In this document: positions 23,293-37,200 of the stretch, in pieces
How the letters are laid out: each line of letters begins with the position of its first letter
Numbering within the stretch: position 1 is the stretch's first letter
From: Echinococcus granulosus
Lineage: Eukaryota; Platyhelminthes; Cestoda; Cyclophyllidea; Taeniidae
Assembly: GCF_000524195.1 (NCBI RefSeq)
Contig: NW_020170408.1
Span: 673,010-737,009 of the forward strand
Direction: 5' to 3'
Length of the DNA stretch: 64,000 nucleotides
Position numbers and translations under genes: made by a program
The notes under the pieces: model-generated
Database searches by the model: none
What the model saw: only the letters and a program-made list of their open reading frames with translations
What the model was told of the DNA's origin: nothing

Positions 23293-26200
23293 GACCCTAC
23301 ATTTTTATTATTTCTTTATTTTTATCCTATCATCCCGAGTGGTTCCACGTTGAAGGTACTGAAAGTCAAGTCCAAATCGGTGAATCAGGCCATCAGTAGA
23401 GCAGTAAGCCAAGCTTCTCACACGTCAGTGTGACACTGCACTGAAGTTGTCTCCCCATTCGAATGTCTTTGGTGTTCACTCTGCTGCGGTGTTGTGCCTG
23501 CAATTCCCTCCAATGGAGGCGATGGGCTGAGCGAATGTGGAAGGAGCTTTATTCCGAGCTCGTGGAATGGTTGGTGGGTGAAACTACTCAAATTGAAGGG
23601 CTCGCGTGTCGAGGTTTGGCTTCTGTCGACGATGAATGTCCTCGTGTTGTTGCAGTAATCCTTTTAGGGCTGGAAGTGACTCTTTCAGGTCTCGTTGACA
23701 TCTAACTTGTTCTTCGTTTTGATTGTGTAAGCAAGTGGCTACTCAATCTGGTCTACCCAAGGTTGCCTTTGAGTCTTTTCGAGTCATTCGAAATGCAAAA
23801 TGCACCTTCAACTGTATGGGGAGGTTCCGTGTTTAGGGGCACTACATCACACACCTTGAATGCACATTTCTGCCTCAACCGCGATCACCTCGACTCCGTT
23901 TCCCAACAATCTACTTCCGTCTCATTCCACAGTCCAGGTCTCGACCGCCTGTGAAGAGGTTTGTCTTAATCATCTTTAAAGTGTATCGTCTTCAGTAGAT
24001 CAAGGGATAGATTCCAGCTAAAAATGCTTTCGTTTTGACTTTTAACCAAGGCAAGCAGAGTCTCGTGAAGATGGAGACGCATAACTTAGAAGTGTGGAAT
24101 GGGTCGCAGTGGAGCGCTTGAAGATAACCCCGTTGCAGGAGCCATTTCTCTGTACACATGAAGTTCATTGTCCTTCTTTAACGCCTGTAAATCAGACTTA
24201 TTTGCTTTGCAACATCCACGACTTTTGCCATACATCGATCTCCAGTTATGTGGATCCACTGGAAGACACAACTCTTCGTTGTTGTCAAGGCAGGTGGGGC
24301 TTCATAAATGCGACGTAACCGCATATCGCGCCTCCTTCATATGATGGAATAAACCTTCATCACGGGAATCGAGGTAAATGGATTTCGAGAGACAGACCAC
24401 CCCGACTCATTTTTATCATGTTCAACTGACGTTCAATGGTAGGAGATTGGGTTCAAGATAAGGAATACACTGTTCTGACAGACTGATTCCTTTACGTCTC
24501 ATGATGCACGGCTTCTGTAGATCCCCACACGCTGTTGCAAGATGTCATTTCGTCCACCAAGATTTGGGGTCGTCTGCTCAAATATCAACAAAAAGCATTT
24601 ATGCTGTTTTATATAAAAATTTGTAAGGTAGTCTCGATGGTAGTGTGACAGCTTTCATTCTCCTCTGGTATCAAATTTCTCCCTCCTGACTGGTTCTCCC
24701 ACAGAGTTTAGACTCAAATAAGTTGTATATGGTGCACTTGAGGAGGCATTCTAGGCATGTCAAATTGACATTATGACGCAATTATTCTAAAATTGCCTTT
24801 TTATACAATGGGATATTCCTCTATGGCTACTTTACTGGACAAAATTAATGCATCAATGTACTACTTTTTAAGATAGTTGCCATCTTACTGTCAAATAACC
24901 AAAAGCACAGCCTTATTTTCTTCCTTTTTCCCCATAAAATTTGTTTGAAGTTTTATTTGTCTCCTCGTCTAAAATTGTTTGAGTCAGTGAGGCGCATCTG
25001 TCAAGTGAATTACCTGCAGGTGGCCATTGGTGTTAAATTAACTATCGGAAATCAATATTTACCTAAATAAAGGCCTTAGAAAGTTGTGGGAATAGTTGGG
25101 AAATTTGATGCTTGGGAAACTCACCTTTTATCCCCTTGCAATTTCTGCTTGGTGAAAAACACGACTTTAATGTGTCTGGATAGAGGGACTTTCAATTTCG
25201 CCATCTTTTTTATTGAAATGGTAATTTGGATTCAAAGACTAATTAGCATGCAGACAGAAAGAAAGCAGGTGAGAAGTGTATTGGCCATTAATGCCCCTTT
25301 CACCTCTTTTTATTTTATTTTTCCTTACTGAAAGTGTGACTCGATCTGCTGAGAATAACAATGGATCGTGACGCGTGGTCTGTAATTGACATACGTCAAA
25401 CTTCACGACGGCCACTCTGAATGTAATTGAAGGTGCTAAAATGATTTAATATATTTAACTTAAAGAGGTTATGATTACTCGTCGAGGGTGCATCAGCTCC
25501 CACCTCTTCCCCACGGCAAGTGGTATTGGCATCTATGACTTCAGGGAGCTTTTAAGGTGTGGCAAAGAAACTCCACCCATTAGGACAACTGTCTTGATTT
25601 TTGTGGTTGATTAACAAAATTTAACATCATACATGGAGGTTGTACAATGAGAACGGTTCCATCTGCGAGTATTTCAAACAGGAGGACTGAACTTGTAATT
25701 CGAATGACGGCTGCTAATGTTTGAACCGAAAACAAATATGAACAGCGACTCTATGAAGAAGTTATGTACTTAAACTAGAAAAAACCTTCATCATGGAAAC
25801 CTAGATAGTTGGTTTAGCAGTACTGATGCAGGGTATCAACTCCACGGACCTACTTCAAACTTTGTCCTTCAATGGATGGCTCTAGATATAGGCAAGTGTT
25901 TCACCCACCAGGAATTGTCCGTTGTAGAGGAAGGTCTAGCCTTGGATGGCATCATGTCAGCGGGCAGGCTACAGATGCGATGACACTCATGAGACAATGA
26001 AATAGCCGTGATGGATCACTGACGTCTGTCTTCTAATTCGACACTGATGATCAACTCAGAGTACGGTGTAGGACAGCCTTCAAAAGAGGGGAGATATTAA
26101 GGAGTAATCTAGTAATTTATTGACTATTATGATTACCTACGCATGATCCACTGACTGGAGTTATACGCTTTCGACACCAGGGTTGTTCTACTTTGCCCAG

Positions 26201-29200
26201 TTCATGAAAACTAATGACACCTTTATGCTATCAAGGTGATAAAGGATGAATTTGTTTGGTTGGGTTTTGACATGTTGATGTCTTCAAAATCAACTCCCTA
26301 GAAAATACTTGTTTTGCCTAAAACATCGGCGTTATCTTTGTTGAAACGTCTAAGAAGACTTCAAAACAAGAAATGGAAGATGGGCATTTAGAAGTCCAAT
26401 TTGAGGAAATTTTTAAAAACAGGTCATTGATGCAGAAATTTCCTCTTAAAACGAACTAATTAGTTTCTACAGAATAAAAATTGCAAAGTGAAGGCATCAC
26501 TGGTAACCCACCCGCATTTGATTAGGTGCAATTATCGGAAATCAATGCAGTACTTAGATAGTAGCCAATCGAGAGGAGGTGTTGGCGGTAGGTCCAACAA
26601 TGGGTGCATACAGAGAATTGAGGGAGCACCGGGGAGAGGTAAAGTAAAAATGACTTGGTGGAGTGGAAGATGCTGTACCGTGAAGATTGGCACTTATTCA
26701 CCTTAAGGATTTAAATAATCTCGGACGCGGTAGCGGCTGTATCCTGTCTGTTATGCTGTGATTCCAAGTACCCTTTTTCGTGGCCGGTAATGGCGTAAGA
26801 AGTTTATATTTTTAGCAACGACACTTTCAGTCTATTCAGTAGTAACTCACTGGGGCGTGTCAAACCTGGCAACAAAACCCATGACAGTAAAAAAACGGAT
26901 TTTTTGATGCTTAAGCATCCAATAAAAATTTTGCGGCAATGTAAGAATAAACAATCTCGGATATTTGTTTGCTCTTGGCGGGTGGGACCTTGGTAAAATC
27001 AACCACCTAAATGATGCATACTTTAATACATTTGTTTAATAATAATTTCACACGAATATGCATTACCGCTCGGTCATATTTTCCTTGTTGGCCTTTAAAA
27101 ATTAATTGCTGGTCTACTAAATAAGAATAAGTAGGGTTTGTGCAGTTTTAAAAATATTAAAGGTTTTTGACCTGACGCTGGTTGGTACCGAAATTTTGCA
27201 CAAATTCTTTGATAAAATTAAAAGTTTTAGTTAACACTAGGTGACGACGATCTTAGTTCATACAACCATAATGCTTTGATAGACGTTTAACTTTGCGTTT
27301 GATTACATTGGCACTTAAGTCTCCGAAGATTGTACAGAGCCATGTCAGCAGTTTTCACCCTTCTGGTGGACTCAGGATGCAGCATTGCTGACAGCGGCAG
27401 ACGAGCTCCATTATGGGGGACATTTACTTGATTTTCATCACCAAGGGCTCAATGTTTACTTGACGAAAGAAGGAAATCGAATGGAAATATCTCTCAACAG
27501 AAGGCCCGAAAATAACGCTTAACCTCGGCAACTACCCCAGTTTCGCGTTCTGTAGGAATGGTGGTAATAACTGTCTACCGTACCTGTATGAAGAGGTCAT
27601 ATAGGCAAACATGCGATTCTACCTTAACCTCTCTACTAGCTGAATGAAACCCAGGTAGATGTGGTTGGGCAGCACCGAAGTGGGAACAAAGTGGCAAGAA
27701 GGCACAGACACGGAATCCTATCTCCAAGATACTACTTTAAACCCCTCCTTTCACCAAATGACTCCGCTTTTAGGCCTGGATTTCGCGACTAACGATGGGG
27801 ATGCATGATGGCCTCGCTGTAGTGCAACCTCCGGTTTCCAGTTATATGAGGACAACACATTATTTATTTCCTTTTACACTTCACAAACAGGACGAAATTG
27901 AGGAGCCAGAGGAACCGCCAAAACACATCAGCAAAGTTGAAATCAAGTATATCATCAATTGCACGCAAAAGTCATTAGTCGTGTGACTGATTTGCTGGTG
28001 ATTTCTTAAACGCTCACTTTAGGAGGTTGAACAATGGGAGAGCGGGGAAGACGCTCAAAAGAAGAGAGAGGCTGTGTAATGCTTTGATAGTTTGTTTATC
28101 TTGGCCTGTGATTATGCGGGTACTGAAGGTTCCATAGGTTGTACCTTCGCCCGGCGGCATGGCCTCAGGGTCGTGCCAGTAGCCCCAACTTTTCCGGAAG
28201 TCTCAGGGTACTACATACTTTTTTAGACAAAAACAGTAAATATGTAACCAAGCATACAAAATATTCAGCAAATGAGTCCATTTTAATTTGTTACTTTAGA
28301 TTTCATGCAATCCTTTCAGAGAAAAGAAATAAGTATTGCAGAACTAGTAGGGCTTTGTAAACAGAATCTGACGATTGGCATGGCTAAGGAAAAGGTCACA
28401 AATCTACTCAGAGATCCGCGCAGTGTAAAGTTACTCTCAATTACAGAGGAAGTTAGGGAATCTTTAAGAAACCACGACTGAACATGAATCAATAACTAGT
28501 ATATCCTTGTGAATGTGACCAGAATTCTTCCTTCATTCGCATAAACGGAGACTTAATCATAAAACTGCAGGGTATTGAAGAAATTTGGAATAAAATAGGT
28601 GGACTGTAAGGGATTATTTCTATTCTACGAACAGTGGACGCTTTTCCACCTCCAGAAGGCAATAAAACCTTTAAATTTTGTACCTTGAGTTTTATGTTTT
28701 GCAGATTTCCTAATATAGACCCACTCACAGTACAAAGTAAATGTTTTTCACAACTGACTACCCTGAAGTGACAATAAATAATCCGTTGTTTTTACCCGCA
28801 TAATGCCATTGCATTCTTGGTGAGATTCAACATCACGCCATTGTTCGGTATTAGCACTTAAGCTAAACTAGCCTTCGTGAAGCAACTATTCAATTGACGA
28901 CCTTTACGCCTCCATTGACATGGTAACTGCATGAGCTATCTATTTAGTTCAAATAGGAGGCACAGGATATCTGCCACTGAGATAATTTCAACTTGAAATA
29001 AAATGTCAAAATGATGCCCAAGTAGTGACACTTCACATCTTTTTCGAGGCAGAAATTTTGTACGCTTATAGATTTATTCGTTCCTAAGGCTTTTGGAGGA
29101 TAAATACTGTCATCGGCATTCTTTGAGTGTGAGAAATAAGTCATTTGAACCCTCAACCTCAAAACTACAATGCAATAATTCCATATTTAGTTTGCGTTTA

Positions 29201-30304
29201 CAAATGATAGTAAAAAGGGAACCCAAAGGGTTTGCGTCGACTGAGACCGTCGGATAAATACTGATAAGCAAGTCCGTAAAAGTGCGTGCGCTTGTACTTT
29301 TCTAGCCTTTAAGGTTGCCGCTGCTCGCATACGAATTGGGTTCGAGGTCAGTGTTCCCATAAACCTGAAGTCGTAGGTCCTTTTTCAATGCAAAAACCTT
29401 ATTCAAGGTTCAGGACAAGTTTTAACAACCCCATCTAAATGGCCTCCCATTTCAAATCCTTCATAATGATTGCAGAAGTTGGAAATAATATAGTTATCCA
29501 AACAGCAAGCGATTTATCACTAATAGGTGCCAGAAAGCACGTAAAGGTATGAGTTTGATATGCTTCATGGGCATCACGATCTGGGCCATTAACTGGAGCT
29601 ACTTTGCTACACATTTCAAAACTATGGGCGCCTCGATGGTTAATGGTTTGAATTGTAGTGTTACTAAATTGAAATGGCTGAAAAAATGCCCCGAAATGTG
29701 ACTTTGGTTCAGGCGAGGGAGGATCTTGCTAACAGTGATGGATCATTCAGTAATTCACCAGTCTTACCAAATTAATTTTTTTACCGCGAGACTTGGGACG
29801 GATTAACCTGAGGTATTTGTAAAGCAGACTAGTTCGACTCACATCCATCATGTTGCAGCGACACTTTCTGAGAATGGTTTGAGTTCAAGAATAGGTTAAG
29901 AATGGTGGGACGCCAGTGTATTTCTGCCTCCATTTTATGATGAATTAATATGAACGGATCGTCTGCATTTTACAAATCGTTGCTTAATTTATTTAGTTGA
30001 AATAGGAATGGTTTAAAACTTTGAATAGAGAGAAATGCAAATGAAAATTCCTTTACCAGTTCATTTAGGTCACACTCCTTCAAAAGCGGTATTTACGCAG
30101 TGTATTGACTACGTAGGCACGAAGAAAAACCGCGAAAGGTGGTAGTGGCATAAAGTGCTCTGCGCTTTTAAAACGACTAATTCTGGTAACGAGGACAGTG
30201 TTTGAAAGTACTTTAGCTAATATTAAACGAAACGCATTACACCGCAATTCATCCGCCTTAAGTCTCTTAGTGTCGGTAATTTAAACAAGTCTTGTGGAGG
30301 AGAG

Positions 30305-30452
30305 ATAGTAGTGTCCATCTACCTCGCATTCCATCCACCAATTCATCCATTCTGTATCCATCCCTTCTTTCTCTATCCACACATCCATCCAAACACCTAC
30401 CTACCCATTCATCCACCTACCTACCATATACCTGTCTACCTATCCTTTTAAA
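30305..30452 (+). repeat. Degenerate CATC/CTAC low-complexity tract
   Basis: The stretch is a decayed tetranucleotide microsatellite: atccatcc, cacctacctaccc, catccacctacctacc and similar words, almost without G. The apparent open frame over it (Ser/Thr/Pro-rich) is a by-product of the composition. Confidence 0.85.
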
Positions 30453-31001
30453 GTTTCGTGCTGTTAGATTTCTCTTCCAGAGAGATAAGAGTGGCCTATC
30501 AGTGAAATGTGCCTTTCAAACGAGTACCGAAGATAAATGGGGAGTAGGTCTTAACGCAATCTAACTGATATTGGTCCATCTAGGGGTCTTTTGGAGGTGA
30601 AACAAAACCGGCGCAAATAAACAATAAGGGGTCAATGTGATGATTGGAAAAGTTGAAGTTCTTTCCACTTCTAAATTTTAATCATAGAATACCACCTTAA
30701 ATTTAATCTTCTGCATTTTGTTTTTCTCATCACAACTGTACTTTTACTGGGTCAACCTTCCAGCTTTTATACTGAAGTACTTTTATTGAAGAACCTCAGG
30801 CCATCGGAACGTGTCCAAAAAGTGAACTTTTCTTCTCACCCCTTCACCCCGATCGTTTGTGCGTGCACGTGAGTGCGTACCTGCATAAATGTGCTAGTTC
30901 GTGCACATGATTGGTGAAAGTGTAGAGTTAAGGACATGCACTTAGCCACTCTTGACCAACGACCCAATAGCACCTTCCAATAAGCTGATTGGTTGGTTAG
31001 C

Positions 31002-31254
31002 TGTGTGGTGACCTAAAGCCTCAAGACCAAGCCTGGTGTATAAAAGACACCTTCATTTGCTTCCGGAGCGGATTTTGGACTTCGCCAGGTGCTGAACGGT
31101 AAGTTAACCATCTGCGCTTCGTTTCTGTTCCTAAATTTTTCTGCTCCGTTATTTTGGTTTGCCTGAATTGTAGTACTCGCCTTTAAAAGGCAAGTCTGAA
31201 CACCCAACGACACAAGCGCCGTCTCCGTTTCTCTCTATCAAACGTGTTGAATCA
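31002..31254 (+). mobile_element. Possible solo LTR or small LTR-element remnant
   Basis: The segment starts TGTGTGGTGACC, has a TATAAAAG box at 31039-31046, and ends GTTGAATCA, followed directly by TGGCGCCGG, which resembles a primer-binding site of LTR elements. Start TG, end CA, internal TATA and an adjacent primer-binding-like site fit an LTR of about 250 bases. I found no second LTR, no gag or pol frame and no checked target duplication, so this is tentative. Confidence 0.3.
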
Positions 31255-34200
31255 TGGCGCCGGTTGTACAAAAGACGGCACAGCTCTGTAGTCTTAAATG
31301 GGTAAATAAATGCTTAAACCTATTGGTTTGATATATGCCTTTATTTCTCCTCGTATATGTCTACTTATCATCCCCTTACCCCTCTATTCCATTCCATGTG
31401 ATTAACGGCTTGATCAGTGGGTTTATCTTCCCGGTAATCCGGATTATTTCTTATCAAGTTGGTGAAAATGGACGGAAAAGAGGATCACCGGGTAGATATT
31501 TGCCCACTGAACAATGCTTCTTACGCCATTGAATGAGAACTTTGAGTTAATTCCTTCAAATCCAGTCCAGCTCAGTCTGTACGGATTGTCCGTCCGGTAA
31601 CCGCGATAAGGTGAAGGCCTTTTTAACTGCTGGTCACCGGGTAGACATTCCTTGCTGACTGGCTCTGATCAGCACTTTCCATTTACTTGTACATCTTGAA
31701 AGGTGAACAGGGAGAGCAAAAGATTCACCACTTTAGATGTCCCCCAGAAAAGAAGGCGGCTTGATCAGTAGAGTATGTCTCCTCTGTGCCCGAGTAAATA
31801 GCCCTTATTGGGGCACCGAGAAGACTATAACAAGCTGAACATTGCCCTAAACACCTACAGTAAGCTACTGGTTTTGCTCAAAATTATTTTTTTTTTTCAC
31901 TTTGCCCTCACCTCCATGCCTCTATGCACATGTTCTTTAAATATGCTTGTTTAATCACGCAGTTGTCACCCCTTATCTGGAAGACAGTAAAGAGCATCGT
32001 AATGATGACAGGGACATGATTGGTCGCCATGGCATCCAAAAATTACCCGCCAGTTTTCTCAGTTCGGATTCATCATTGGCATGGGTGAATGACTTATCAG
32101 ACGTCATGCATCTAACCTCTGTTGCATTAACTCAAGGGTCTTCCAAGGCATCCATCCATCTACTTAGATGATGGGAAGGCGAATATCAAGTAACCTACCA
32201 AATCATACCATGGACCAATTAGACGACTGATTTAGCACAAGTGGATCTTGGGACACTAATCTCTCCTGATCTCAAGAAATATGTAAGGTTGTAGCTTCTT
32301 TGAACCGTTGTTAATTGATAAATTTGGGAATTGGTTCTGACGCTAAGACGATGTCTAGTATCGAGCACTGATACCTCTAAATCTGAGTCATCTATTCATC
32401 GAGTAAGTATTCCTTCAAACTGATCCGCCATGTTTCGTCGCCAGTAAAAATGCTGGATTAAGAAGGTATTGAGGTACATGGGTGGTGGATGGAAAAATTC
32501 AATTCGGCGCAGCCGACACATCATCGGTCTGTTATTCCACGCGGACAAAAAGGGAAAGCCCAGGGATTCAAAGATCTTTGATGACTTCAAATCGCCTGAG
32601 GTCGTAAACAGAAAACGACTTCTTTATTTCCATTGCTGATGGGAAAGTGAAAGCAATTTCTTTGTTGAAGCGCTGAAATCCCCTTTATCAGTAGTATGTG
32701 AAGCAGCTAGCTGTATATGATACCGATTTACAAGCTGATTTCAGGATTTCTTTCTAATAAATATTTTCTTATTCGGTTTGGCCTATTTGGACCGTGGGTG
32801 TGCTGAAAGTCACTTTCGATTGCCTGGAGTATAACGATGAGATGAGATGTCTCGGGAGGAGCAAATATTTCCTTCCTTGTTGGCCTCTTAAAGTACTTCT
32901 TCGGAAAAATAGGCAATTTACGGACTTACTTCCGGATGTATTTGTCCCTTTCCCTCCAAAATTGTTCCTTTTTGATCACCTAAGCTGTAGCTCTTAATAC
33001 GACTACTTCATCCCCTTTATTATCTGACATCCAATCATTCCTAAGAGGAAGGAGAAAACTGCCGTCGCATGGGTAGATCAATCCCATAACTTAAATGGGA
33101 CAATAGTAACAAAAAATAGCAACAATTGCCGGCAGTAGTGCAAGGGGAGAAACATCCAATGAAGTAGACAACATTTACAGGATGGAGGAGTTGATTGTAA
33201 ATCACGCACTAAAAGGATGTCAAGTTCAGTTGGTGATTTAGTACAGGGAAAACGCAAAAAGATGCACTAAGAGTTGTTAACAAGATCACCTATGAACTTG
33301 CAACTTCTCTTTCGTGGAAGCAATTTTGAGGTATGAGGTGACGCTGAAATTTGAATTCAGCGTCCAGTCTTATCAACTTCAATAAGAAGTGAAACGAACC
33401 ACTGAATAAGCTGAAATAGACGTATAAGTCTGTAGGAACCGACAGACTATAGCCAGTAGGAGTGCGAAGTTACGAAGACTAAACTGACCATCCAATTACA
33501 TACACAAGGAAGATTGAGAGGCAGGTTAGTATTCAGCGTCACCCTTAAAATAGAAAAATACTTGCATTTTGATGAACTCCTCGACTGCAGTTAATGCCTT
33601 TTCTGTCAGAAAAGACTTAGGTCATTAGCCGGTTATGCGAAACAGCCAGAAGGCTTGGGTTTCATTAACTCCATCTCCTTCCTCCTCCTTAGCGTGTCGT
33701 CCTCACCGACATAGTTCTACCGTTCCTAGAAAATTGTCCAACTTTGTATTAGGGAAATAGTTAGAATGGGTTAGAAGATGGTCGTGGTAGTTCACAATCT
33801 TATCAGCTATTGCAGATAGAATGGATGCTACCTAGTAGAGTGGTCTGTGGGACAATCGTTCATCAATGTCTTCGAATGTGGATGGTTTCACGGCTAACCA
33901 CGTTGTGCTCCTCCCCAGACACCCCTTAAGGTGTGTATTAAGCGAAACATTGAAGAATCATGATCTAACCAGAAAAGCTCCATCTAGGATTACTTCCATA
34001 CGCTGCCTTGAAGGCCATCAGTACTCGGTCATGTTCACCCACTCCTCTGTCTGTCTAAGCAAATGCAGTGCAACTGGACAAATGGTTCACTTGAAAAACT
34101 CTGCAGACATCAATTTCTTCAACATTTTACTTTGCATATTTCTTAGGCCTCCTGTCCATTCATTTTTGTTTAGGTGAATTTATGAGGTCAGTAAGGAATC

Positions 34201-37200
34201 GAGCTTAAACAGCCTCAACGGTTGACTGTCAATGAATGCTATTGTTGTACCATATCCAAGAGTCATTGCAATTCATTCTTTGTTACTCCTCCAAAGTAGC
34301 CAAATCCTCATTCAGCAAGGGAGCACCTTTGACTCAATAGAGCTTAAAGGTATCCTCAGCATGACACATCGCCTCGTAATAACCCAAGGAATCTTGATTT
34401 TTCAAACTTCTCTCCCATAGCTGCCATGCCATGGATGGGTGACTCTAGCGTCAACATTTGGAAGATTGTTTGGAAAACCGTGGTCCCTCTATCTCAAGCG
34501 GTACCATTCACAAAGAGAGGAAAAATGTATTTGCTCCTCACAACAGTAGCAAATTTCCCCCCACAGCAAGTTCCACTAATACGTGTGGCTGAATAAATGC
34601 CAGGTCATTATGACTGGACCATTAGTTGTCTTATCTGCACACAGGTCTAAGAAACCAGTGAAAAATATCCAAACCATGGTGGCATACGCAAATTTCTAAA
34701 AGCCAACTTCATCTTAATGTACTTTAGCTTTGAGCTCTTCTTGATTTTTTCATCCCCGTACTTACCTCCCCTTCAACTAGTACGTGAAGTTGAGACGAAG
34801 TGGCGTTCAACAGGTTCCAACCTGTAAATTAGATGGACATCTAGAAGGAGGTTGAGGTATGTCCCAGTAAAGCTGCCAACGCTATGAATGTTATTACTGA
34901 GTGGCTAAGTAAGTAGGACTAGTATTTTGTTGGTGCATCCTCCATGAAAATGAAGTGCTTTTGAATCAGTAAACCATCAACAACCTGTTAAAGTCGATTT
35001 GCAACAATTCCTCCTTGGTGTGCATTACACTCGTTGAGGTCAGTCTGTCTCCCCAGAGTTCTGAGAAGTCGCAGCATACTGCGAATACAACGCTTATCTA
35101 ACCGTTTCACGAACTACTCATATTATTCCATTCCCCCTTTGACCGTGATGCAGAACTATTAACCGGTAGATGGGATGGTTTGTGCCTCGTTATCTTCAGA
35201 CATTCAGCTGATTGCGTACCTTTGTCTAATCACCTTGTGAGTCCAAAAGAACGCATTAAAATGCTCTTTTTCACCTGGCGCAATATGTTTTGAAGACGAG
35301 ACGGTGTGGAGTAAAGCCTGTGAGGCATAAAACTTTAGGGATCCCTACCCTTCTCTCTGAAGCAAGTCAGATGCCACTTCACGGGATGCAAGAAGTTACT
35401 TCCTGAATCCACACTCGCTATATCAGGTGATAACATTTCCTTGTGTGAGCTAACCACCTTCATGAAGTGATTTAGCAGTTCATGTTCAGATGACACTGCC
35501 ACGGTTGAATATCGACGTAAAGGTATATGCTTCTGTCAATTTTCGCATCCACTCCGATCATATTAATGTTAACAAAGTTCCTTCAACTTACCTCATGCTT
35601 GAACAGGTCATCCTGGTATTGCTCTCCTCCACTAGGAGGACCATCACAAAGGAGTGTCGCACAAACCATCTGTCATGATGGCGTTCTTGACTTATTTCTG
35701 CCGAACATTCTACGGTGATAGGATCTTTAAAGGAATGCTCAAAATGATCGTTTGTCATTTTCAGGGAGGCTATTTTTCCAGAAGGTGTTAGGTTCTCACA
35801 AAGCATTCCGTAGATGGGTAATATACAAGATGATCACATTGGGACGCGGAAGAATTGCAGAATTTCAGTAGTGTAGAAGTTGTATGGATTCAGGTGCTCA
35901 TCTTATGCGCTCTAGTCCCAGGGTTTACTCATAAATGCGCAAAAGGATGGGCTTCGAAGGTGGGGTCTAAGCATCCAACATGATGGTGGACAAGGTGGAA
36001 TGGTGCATCGCAACCACAAAGTCAGATCGGTTCTCCTCAAGCTGCCTTCTTCTCCACCCTAAATTTGTCAGTGTAGAAAGGCAGGCTTTGCGGATGCCCA
36101 CTTCATACATCTAGTGTGATGGAGTCTTTAGATGACCCCACTAAACGCTGTTTTTCTTCTTCTACGAATCAACACTTCAATAACAGGAGGTTCTTCTGTC
36201 GAGGTCATTTAGCTGATTACCCAGAGTCGTGTAATATTATATCGTGGAATCTTTTGATCACCTCTGAAACACATTTTGATTTCAAATTTACAAAGGAACC
36301 ACTCACCCTACGTTAGAATTTCTCCTCTTCTTTCTTCAGCATTTGTTTGTTTGAATTCAACTTCCGGGCTTTTGTTTCCGAAGGTAGAGAACCGGTAAAC
36401 AAGAAGACTTTATATGAGAGCTTATCCACTCGTTCTGAAAAATTACAGAAGGGCGGCAGAACAGAGACAGCAAGAAACATGTTTCTCTCTTCCCTGTTTC
36501 ATTTTAGAACTTCTACTCATTCCTCCTGACTAAAAGGCGGCTGCTGACTTTGACCCCAACGCCACCTCAAATGGCACAGTCTTGTGACTCTTCAAAGCGA
36601 ATACAGAAAGGAAATTTTGCTTTGATTGTGACAGATCTGTTTTGACTGCCCTTTTAGCTAAATAAGGCAAGAAGATAATCTTTTTAAATGCATATCGTAG
36701 ATGCTACCGAGAAATATTGGAATTCTAGGCTTCCATTTTGCATCCATTGAAGTGTGACTTCTTCGGGGATTGTCTCCCATTCCATACTGCAGCATTCTTG
36801 CTACTTAATTAAGACTTCTCTTCATTTGGGTTGCTGACGGATCCGTGAAGGTCACCTCCAATCAATCAGAAATTCAGTCAATACCCCAGTAACCGCGGAA
36901 GGGTCGGGTGATGAAGTAATCGCCTACTTTTTTATGATATTTATGATTACTTCAAAGACGTTTAAGCCCTTCTCAGTCTTCCAGGCCCCTCTTTCTAGCC
37001 TTGATCACAAAACCAATTGGCAACATCTACTAGCTTTGTGAAAGAAAGTCTTTAGCCAATGTGGCATTATCTTTGATCACACTTGGTCAGTGGGTAAAAC
37101 TTTGGGAGGTAAATCCTGTGCGGCACACGCAGAGGAAGACCGATGAGATATTGGTGAAGTGGCCATGAATGTAGTGACTGCGACATGGCGGCAAAATCAC

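Noticed and set aside
23463..23954. Open frames after REC8 (80 and 63 residues)
   Set aside because: They begin after the REC8 stop and poly(A)-like signal, have no known domain and no joining splice signals.
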